Source of the DNA: Bacteroidales bacterium UBA4073 | Lineage (GTDB): Bacteria > Bacteroidota > Bacteroidia > Bacteroidales > Tenuifilaceae | DNA: 10,666 bases | Direction of reading: 5' to 3' | NCBI GenBank assembly: GCA_002383425.1 | Contig: DFYV01000191.1 | Location: forward strand, 1 to 10,666 | In this document: positions 5,367 through 10,666 of the stretch, piece by piece | Layout: each line of letters starts with the position of its first letter | Position numbering within the stretch: the first letter of the stretch is position 1 | Made by a program: the position numbers and the translations under genes | Notes under the pieces: model-generated | Told to the model about the DNA's origin: nothing | Databases searched by the model: none | Seen by the model: the letters and a program-made list of their open reading frames with translations, nothing else

Positions 5367-6308
5367 TTAAATTAGGTTTAGTTTTTGTTTTAATTTTACC
5401 AGGGTTTCGCCGGCAGGTAATGTGTTTTGTTGATAGTTTAAATATATACAAGGTTTTGCCCCAAAACCGCTAAAAAACCTTTCGATCGATGGAATCATGG
5501 AACCCTCAAAATCTAAAACTTTATCCATTCCTGAGTTATTGCGTATTACTCCATCCATCGTAAAAAACATTGCCCCTTTCTTCTTTATTTCTGGTTCTGC
5601 TGCACCAAGCAGGTAATGCAATGTGTTATGGCTTTCGGCAAATAGGGCCACAGCCCCAGTTTGGCTATTCTTGTCAGCCACCCCTGCTATGATTGCTTTA
5701 TTATGGGTAATAAGGGTTTCAATTAGCTTTTCTATGGTTTTAATATCCTTTTTACGATCTACCATAAACCCATACTGCCTGTAAACTTTCAGAAATTCGT
5801 TTGGGTTGAGCAAGGGGGTAAACGTTAGATCATGGGCTATGGCTTTAAAAATATTTCTTTTGGTGTTTTGGTTGTAATTCTTAAAAGTTTGTTCATTGTA
5901 GCTGAGCAGGTCGAGCATGTATGTTTTACGCCGGGTAGTGTGGTTACTATACTTTTCCGTTTTGTTATGAATATTTAGGTTGATATTTATATACCTGAAT
6001 TTTGAGGGTATGCTTTCAATGAACTGGTCAGTTAAGTCAGGCGAAATGTGTTTTGATGAGTAAAGACCTAATTGCTGGCATAGTAAGGGCTGAATAATGT
6101 AGCTAATGCCATACTTTTTTTTTACAGGTAGAGGGAATAGGTAGTTGTAATCGGTAGTGGCCAATGCGCCCCAGCCAGGTGAGACCACATCCAGATACCA
6201 GGTGTATGCGTAAATGTTACCATTAAAGGCCTTGTCGATACTTCTATTCCATCGCTCGTCGTCAATTTCGTGACGGTGAAAAAAATCAATATTCAGGTTC
6301 TTACTCAT
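5367..6308 (-). CDS. FemAB-like/GNAT-fold acyltransferase
   Basis: A 313-residue protein with the layout of Bacteroidota FemAB-like proteins, which have a double GNAT fold. Visible marks are the early YTWYLDVVSPGW segment (35-46), the strand YLFPLPVKKKYGISYIIQPLLCQQLGLYS (56-84), the helix KNYNQNTKRNI (133-143), the ALFAESHNTLHYLLGAAEP strand pair (201-219) and the conserved LDFEGS...FFSGFGA block (255-274). FemAB-type enzymes add amino acids or acyl groups to peptidoglycan or glycan precursors. I chose ATG 6308 rather than the upstream frame opening at 6416: it lies within ATGAGTAA, overlapping the deacetylase stop by 8 bp, and the upstream extension only shadows that gene. There is no signal peptide. 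Deacetylase and FemAB-like genes are also neighbours in exosortase-linked exopolysaccharide loci, which supports a glycan role. Confidence 0.75.
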   Translation of the reverse strand: MSKNLNIDFFHRHEIDDERWNRSIDKAFNGNIYAYTWYLDVVSPGWGALATTDYNYLFPLPVKKKYGISYIIQPLLCQQLGLYSSKHISPDLTDQFIESIPSKFRYININLNIHNKTEKYSNHTTRRKTYMLDLLSYNEQTFKNYNQNTKRNIFKAIAHDLTFTPLLNPNEFLKVYRQYGFMVDRKKDIKTIEKLIETLITHNKAIIAGVADKNSQTGAVALFAESHNTLHYLLGAAEPEIKKKGAMFFTMDGVIRNNSGMDKVLDFEGSMIPSIERFFSGFGAKPCIYLNYQQNTLPAGETLVKLKQKLNLI

Positions 6309-7614
6309 TTTTGCACATTTCAATCGTTTTGCTAAGTAAATCAAGTAGGTTGATACCTGTGTTATTTTCAACCAAGTAGTCGATATGCCAAATGCTGATG
6401 AAATTACCATTGACATTCTTAACAGCCTGAACTAATCGTTTAATAATTTCAAGGGCTTCGTTGGGATTATGCCGGGCAATGTTAAGCAGCGATTTATCCA
6501 TGATCGCAAATGGGAAAATCTTAAGGTTTTTTGGGGTGTTCTCGTATAGGTCGAAAAAAAGGTAGGGGGTACATGTACCCGCTCTAAAACCTGGTTTATC
6601 GGCATAACCCATGGAGTATTCCTGGGTTATTCCAGCTCTGATTAGCGGATAGTAAGAGTAGGGGATACTTTGACGTAGGTAGTGGAAACGCGATGTCGAA
6701 ACTGCCTGCCCGAGTATGCCGACAAGTTTCGACAGCTCTTCGCGGAAATTGGTGTCACTTAAAAATGTTTTATACGAGGGGTGTATCCCAATGGGATATC
6801 GCGACGATAGCTTATTGATAAGATTTAAGAAAGATGCACTTCGGGTGTTAACCTGTTTATCGTATTTACCCCAGCTGCCAACGTGTACAAACCATTTTGT
6901 GGCTTCACCGGTTGGCAGTATCGAAAATAAATCATCGTATATGTTGAAGGGATCTTTTTCCTTGTCCGTTAAAACCTTAAATCGTTGATTTGCTTTTTTA
7001 AAATCAAAGGTAAGAGCCGATTTAGTGAAACCCAACATATTTCTTATAAAACCTTTTCCCGTGAATGCAAAGGCGCAATCAAGGTCAAAGGTTATCTGGC
7101 TTTTGAAATTACGCTTTTTGACATGCGTGATTCCAAATCTTTCCTTAATGGTGTTGAGTAGTTCAAATGCCCATAAATCGACAACAGGCATTTCAAGGAA
7201 ACCATTTTTGTAGGCAATGCTGCTGGTTACCCTGAATCGGCCGTGCCTGTCAGGCTTGTGTGGTAGGTATTCTTCGTAGCGGGTTACCATGTAGAATGCA
7301 CCGGCAAGTAAGTCGAAGGGGATATCGGCTTTGTGATGATTCAGGGTAAGGGGAAAAGCAGGTATTCCGCGCCATTCGCCAACTTCCATGGGAATATTGC
7401 TGATGCCTGTATCAAACAAGATATGTGATGGACAAATACTGATTGAACCGGGTATTGGCCGCCTCTCGTAGCTCAGTACTGGCCCCTTGTAAGCCGATGC
7501 CTCGGAGTAAGAGCTCGATAGTCGGTAGGGCATACGGAGTATATCCTTGAATAGGAATCGGCATGTGTATTCCAACCGGGGGCTTGTTTGCCTACTGTAT
7601 ATGAGTAACTCCAC
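6301..7614 (-). CDS. NodB-like/DUF7033-type polysaccharide deacetylase family protein
   Basis: A 437-residue protein and the first gene of the operon. The N-terminal domain (1-165) has the pattern of the DUF7033 region found in Bacteroidota deacetylase-like proteins (LLIYS..., RYEEYLPH at 112-119, then RHGRF). The NodB-like part follows: TFDLD (175-179) replaces the canonical TFDD, IGIHPSY (275-281) supplies one metal-type His (H278), GFRAGTCTPYLFFDL spans 342-356, and SIWH ends at H410. The second His of the usual H-x3-H motif is missing, as seems normal for this subfamily, so catalysis may differ from classic chitin deacetylases. The start is a GTG at 7614; an in-frame TAG lies 9 bp upstream and the conserved LLIYS strand begins at residue 3, so no other start fits. 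There is no signal peptide, so the protein is probably cytosolic. Substrate is unknown. Confidence 0.8.
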   Translation of the reverse strand: MELLIYSRQTSPRLEYTCRFLFKDILRMPYRLSSSYSEASAYKGPVLSYERRPIPGSISICPSHILFDTGISNIPMEVGEWRGIPAFPLTLNHHKADIPFDLLAGAFYMVTRYEEYLPHKPDRHGRFRVTSSIAYKNGFLEMPVVDLWAFELLNTIKERFGITHVKKRNFKSQITFDLDCAFAFTGKGFIRNMLGFTKSALTFDFKKANQRFKVLTDKEKDPFNIYDDLFSILPTGEATKWFVHVGSWGKYDKQVNTRSASFLNLINKLSSRYPIGIHPSYKTFLSDTNFREELSKLVGILGQAVSTSRFHYLRQSIPYSYYPLIRAGITQEYSMGYADKPGFRAGTCTPYLFFDLYENTPKNLKIFPFAIMDKSLLNIARHNPNEALEIIKRLVQAVKNVNGNFISIWHIDYLVENNTGINLLDLLSKTIEMCKNE

Positions 7615-7662
7615 AATACGCTATTTTGATTGGCAATATACAAAATGCCGTTCATATATCAT

Positions 7663-7712
7663 AGGTGGGCCACCTCCGAAAAGTTTCTTTCATTGCATGC
7701 AAACCAAAAATA
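7663..7712 (-). promoter_or_regulatory. Candidate promoter and dyads upstream of the deacetylase operon
   Basis: On the - strand TATTTTTG (7712-7705) fits TAnnTTTG, about 90 bp before the GTG start. The perfect 10-bp palindrome TTGCATGCAA (7693-7702) lies at the expected transcription start, and AGGTGG/CCACCT (7663-7668 with 7670-7675) lies in the leader. No good -33 element is seen. The palindromes could be operators. Positions 7615-7838 contain no convincing gene. Confidence 0.35.
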
Positions 7713-7838
7713 CGCTCGATTGAGAGATAACACTATAGCACGATGGTACGAGATATATAAAGATTTTCATAATTTCCACTGGTATGGATTTGCGTACATG
7801 GTGATTAACACCGATATGTGTTCTTATTTCTCCCATTT

Positions 7839-8038
7839 CGTTCTGTCGTGCTATCTTGCTTTCGTGCTTTCGTGCCTTCGTGCTTTCTTGCTATCGTTCT
7901 ATCGTGCTATCGTGCTATCGTGCTATCGTGCTTTCGTGCTATCGTGCTATCGTGCTTTCTTGCTATCGTGCTATCGTGCTTTCGTGCTATCGTGCTATCG
8001 TGCTTTCGTGCTTTCGTGCCTTCATGCCTTCGTGCTTC
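7839..8038. repeat. 25-copy octamer tandem array (CGTGCTWT) with 24-bp super-period
   Basis: Twenty-five consecutive 8-bp units run without a register break from 7839 to 8038. The dominant forms are CGTGCTAT and CGTGCTTT, with edge units more diverged. The central units fall into a 24-bp higher-order repeat (CTAT, CTAT, CTTT) four times in a row, 7911-8006. Because 24 is divisible by three, all three + frames stay open and give repetitive Leu-Ser-Cys-Tyr/Phe-Arg-Ala peptides; I regard these as artefacts. The array lies between the mutS2 stop (8065) and the deacetylase promoter region, so it may insulate or separate the two transcripts. Confidence 0.95.
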
Positions 8039-8064
8039 TCGGAGCATACTCATAGGTCAGAGTG

Positions 8065-10542
8065 CTAAACATCAAGGTCAACCACGGTAATTCCTGCTCC
8101 TCCGAATTCCACGTGTTCATCGTTAAAACTTTTTACGCCGGGTGTTGTTTTTAAAAAATCTCTGATCACCTGTTTGAGTATTCCATTGCCTTTGCCGTGC
8201 AATATTCGCACCCTGCTAAATCCAAGCATTAGGGCGTCATCTATTAAATCCTGCACTGCTTCAACAGCTTCTTCTGCTCTGTAACCCCGTATGTCGATAT
8301 CCGACTTGAAGTTTAACCGGCGTTTATAAACATCAAAGCCTTTGCTTACCGGTGTTTTTTGCTTTGAAATTTCGCGGTATTCACCCGATGATATAAGCTT
8401 TAGCTTATCAACCTTAACTACGGTTATCATGTCTCCAATGGCAACCGATGCATTTTTTCCGTTTATGCTGATTACTTCGCCCACCACATCGCTTTCTGCT
8501 ACTTTTACTTTGTCACCTGCCTCAATTTCTTTTTTCTTATCAGCCTTCACGTTTTTTGCATCTGAGCTATTTTCTTGCTGCTTTTTTTGTTCTTTTCTGT
8601 CCTGCCGCTGCCTAATTAGCTCCATTTTGCGTTCAATGAAAGTGTCAGAGCTATCAACCTTCTCAATTTCTGCTTTAATGTTTTCAAGTTCCTGTCGGGC
8701 TTCACGGGTTTGTTCCTTCTCGGCATTTGTTTCCTTGATGATGCGTATGGTGTTTTCAATTTGTCGGTTTACATTGGCTAACAATTCCTGGGCCTCCTTT
8801 TTTGCCGATGCAATAATTTCGTTCCGTTTTATTTCAAGTTCTTCAATCTCCTCGCGGAGTTTTTCTTCCGCTTCTTCGGCACGCTTGTTGGCAAGCCTAA
8901 TGCTTTCGCGTTTCTTTTCCCAGTACCGCTTGTCGCGTGTTATTTGGCGGAGATGTTTTTCAAAGGTGATATAATCCGAACCAACTTTTTTAGAGGCTTC
9001 GTTAATTAATTCATTGGGCAAACCAATTTTACGGGCTATCTCAAAGGCAAAACTACTTCCGGGTTTTCCCATCTCCAGCTTAAAAAGGGGTTCGATACGC
9101 TCATTGTCGAAGAGCATGGCACCGTTAACAATTCCTGGGGTATTGGCCGCAAAGTGCTTCAGGTTTGAGTAGTGTGTTGTTATAATCCCATAAGTTTCCT
9201 GATCATTTAACTTTTGTAAAATAGCTTCAGCAATTGCTCCGCCAGCAGTTGGCTCAGTTCCTGCGCCAAATTCATCAATAAGCACAAGGCTATTGTTGTC
9301 GGCATGTTTTAGCATCTGCTTCATGTTGATTAGGTGCGAGCTGTAGGTGCTTAGGTCGTTCTCCAGCGATTGCTCGTCACCAATATCGATGAAAATACTC
9401 GAAAATACTCCCATTTCGGAGTTTTCCAGACAGCATGGCAGAATCCCGCATTGCAACATATACTGAAGTAATCCAACGGTTTTCAGGCAAACCGATTTTC
9501 CCCCTGCGTTGGGGCCCGAAATAAGCAGTATTCTTCCGTTAGGGTTGAGCTCAAGGTTGAGTGGAACTATGCCTTTACCATCTTTTTTCAGGCTTAGCTG
9601 TAGAATGGGGTGTCGGGCTTGCCGTAGGTATATGCCTGTTGATGTTTTATTAAGTATTGGTTTGGTTGCCTCAAACTCAATGGCAAAAAGGGCTTTTGCC
9701 CTGATATAGTCAATCTCGCCCATGAAATCGTATGCGGTAAGCAGATCGGGCAGGTATGGTCGTATGGAGTCGGCAAATTCAACTAAAATACGGATTATTT
9801 CCCTGCGCTCATCGTACTCGAGCTCACGAATCTCATTGTTAAGCTCAACAACCTCAACGGGTTCAATGAAAACGGTTTTCCCTGTAGCCGACTCGTCGTG
9901 TACAATTCCTTTGAGTTTTCGTTTGTTGGCTGCAGCAATTGGAATTACTACACGCCCTTCACGAACTGTGGGCTGTGCATCGGTTTCTACAATCCCCTGG
10001 CTGCGGGCATTCCGCAGTATCGTTTGCACAAGCCTATTCACCGATGTTTCCTTTGCCCTAATACTTGTCCTTACTTCGGCAAGCTTAGCCGAGGCATTAT
10101 CTTTTATACGTCCAAAACGGTCAAGTATGCTATCTATTCGCTCAATAACGTAAGGGTAGTAGCTTACTCCTATGGCAAGCTTACCAATTGCCGGATATTT
10201 GTCCGAAACCCTTTTCACAAAGGAAAGCAGCAGTTTGATTGTCTCAAGCGATTGCTTTAGCTGCTGAAGTTCAGTCTCGTTGAGCCATTGCCCTTTAACC
10301 TGTAATTTTTGGAGCGAGGGGGTAATGTCAATAAAACCTTCGGTGGGAAAACCCTCCTCCATCAGGCAAATGGATTTCATCTCGTGGGTTTGCTCAATCC
10401 ATTCGAATATGGTGGCTGGGTCGGTGTTGAATGTTACTTCTTGCACGCGTTGTTCGCCAAGCGAACAAAGACACCGGGCAAGGATCAACTCCCGAACCTT
10501 ATCAAATCCAACCTTTTGCTCAAAGGTGTTGGGATAAATCAT
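8065..10542 (-). CDS. mutS2: MutS2, DNA-binding ATPase with Smr nuclease domain
   Basis: A complete 825-residue MutS2. The N-terminal core and clamp regions (1-330) are followed by the MutS-type ATPase: Walker A GPNAGGKS (343-350), the STYSSHL helix (398-404), Walker B LVLIDEFGAGTEP (419-431) and the TTHYSNLKHFA segment (455-465). A long charged coiled coil covers about 525-660, then a small beta domain (672-715) and a C-terminal Smr domain (about 748-825) with DIRG (750-753) and LHGKGNG (781-787). MutS2 proteins lack mismatch recognition; family members act on branched DNA to limit recombination, and in Bacillus subtilis on collided ribosomes through the Smr domain. Length is normal for the family. 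The ATG at 10542 fits the N-terminus and lies just downstream of a -7 box. It is transcribed toward the octamer array. All key motifs are intact. Confidence 0.97.
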   Translation of the reverse strand: MIYPNTFEQKVGFDKVRELILARCLCSLGEQRVQEVTFNTDPATIFEWIEQTHEMKSICLMEEGFPTEGFIDITPSLQKLQVKGQWLNETELQQLKQSLETIKLLLSFVKRVSDKYPAIGKLAIGVSYYPYVIERIDSILDRFGRIKDNASAKLAEVRTSIRAKETSVNRLVQTILRNARSQGIVETDAQPTVREGRVVIPIAAANKRKLKGIVHDESATGKTVFIEPVEVVELNNEIRELEYDERREIIRILVEFADSIRPYLPDLLTAYDFMGEIDYIRAKALFAIEFEATKPILNKTSTGIYLRQARHPILQLSLKKDGKGIVPLNLELNPNGRILLISGPNAGGKSVCLKTVGLLQYMLQCGILPCCLENSEMGVFSSIFIDIGDEQSLENDLSTYSSHLINMKQMLKHADNNSLVLIDEFGAGTEPTAGGAIAEAILQKLNDQETYGIITTHYSNLKHFAANTPGIVNGAMLFDNERIEPLFKLEMGKPGSSFAFEIARKIGLPNELINEASKKVGSDYITFEKHLRQITRDKRYWEKKRESIRLANKRAEEAEEKLREEIEELEIKRNEIIASAKKEAQELLANVNRQIENTIRIIKETNAEKEQTREARQELENIKAEIEKVDSSDTFIERKMELIRQRQDRKEQKKQQENSSDAKNVKADKKKEIEAGDKVKVAESDVVGEVISINGKNASVAIGDMITVVKVDKLKLISSGEYREISKQKTPVSKGFDVYKRRLNFKSDIDIRGYRAEEAVEAVQDLIDDALMLGFSRVRILHGKGNGILKQVIRDFLKTTPGVKSFNDEHVEFGGAGITVVDLDV

Positions 10543-10558
10543 TACTTAACCTTTTTTG

Positions 10559-10566
10559 CAAATGTA
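10559..10566 (-). promoter_or_regulatory. Candidate -7 element of mutS2
   Basis: TACATTTG, read on the - strand from 10566 to 10559, fits TAnnTTTG exactly and ends 16 bp before the mutS2 ATG. No clear -33 element is visible, and the implied leader is very short. Confidence 0.45.
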
Positions 10567-10641
10567 GTAAGGATATTTGCAATCGGCGTGCGAACCTGAT
10601 TAATCAATTAAGCCTTTTTTTGAGGGGATAAGACAAGGATA

Positions 10642-10666
10642 AAGGTTCAAGGTTCAAAGTTCAAGG
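10642..10666 (+). repeat. Heptamer tandem repeat AAGGTTC at the window edge
   Basis: AAGGTTC, AAGGTTC, AAAGTTC and a partial AAGG follow each other without a gap and run off the window. It is a third type of short-period tandem repeat in this window (period 7), upstream of mutS2. Confidence 0.75.

Noticed and set aside
6309..6416. 36-residue upstream extension of the FemAB-like gene
   Set aside because: It lies entirely within the deacetylase coding sequence in another frame, and ATG 6308 gives the classic stop/start overlap.
7630..8090. Three overlapping + strand open frames of repetitive Leu-Ser-Cys-Tyr-Arg-Ala peptides
   Set aside because: They are produced by the octamer array, whose 24-bp period keeps all three frames open; there is no start context or plausible fold.
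8342..8974. 210-codon open frame on the + strand inside mutS2
   Set aside because: It is a Ser/Phe-rich mirror of the Glu/Lys-rich MutS2 coiled coil with no family features; an antisense shadow.

Overview
The window looks like chromosomal DNA of a Bacteroidota bacterium, probably Bacteroidales-like. Three things point there: several genes have upstream matches to the Bacteroidota -7 promoter element TAnnTTTG, FtsE and the deacetylase have the sequence style of that phylum, and the intergenic DNA is rich in short CCCG/CGGG palindromes. No rRNA, tRNA, CRISPR array, transposase or integrase was seen.

Left third (about 1-3560) is an accessory region, visibly more AT-rich. It holds three small gene units on the + strand. 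The first is MntA/HepT (418-1054), a nucleotidyltransferase antitoxin with a HEPN toxin whose RX4HXY histidine is Gln. The second is a VbhA-like antitoxin with a Fic AMP-transferase toxin (1274-2099). The third is a small two-helix membrane protein of unknown role (2316-2714). Each unit is followed by non-coding DNA that can fold back on itself, and the set is bracketed by two inverted copies of one dispersed repeat (about 178-308 and 3037-3362). The right copy has been expanded by three hairpin-forming repeat units, one of which shows a compensatory base change.

Right two thirds (3566-10542) look like ordinary chromosome. ftsE lies on the + strand and runs into an opposing three-gene operon on the - strand, with the two stop codons directly abutting (TAG|CTA). 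That operon reads, in transcription order, a NodB-like/DUF7033-type deacetylase (7614-6301), a FemAB-like acyltransferase (6308-5367) and a two-part GNAT protein (5362-4274). The first two overlap by 8 bp and the last two are 4 bp apart, so all three are probably made together. None has an obvious signal peptide. The likely theme is removal and replacement of an acyl group on a glycan precursor or other amine-bearing metabolite, but the substrate cannot be read from sequence.

Upstream of this operon lies a 200-bp array of 25 octamers (CGTGCTWT) with a 24-bp higher-order period, which separates it from mutS2 (- strand, 825 aa, complete). The window ends in a heptamer repeat upstream of mutS2.

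The most interesting points are the altered HepT motif, the adjacency of two AMP-transfer toxin-antitoxin systems inside an inverted-repeat frame, the cassette-end fold-back sequences, and the deacetylase plus double acyltransferase operon.
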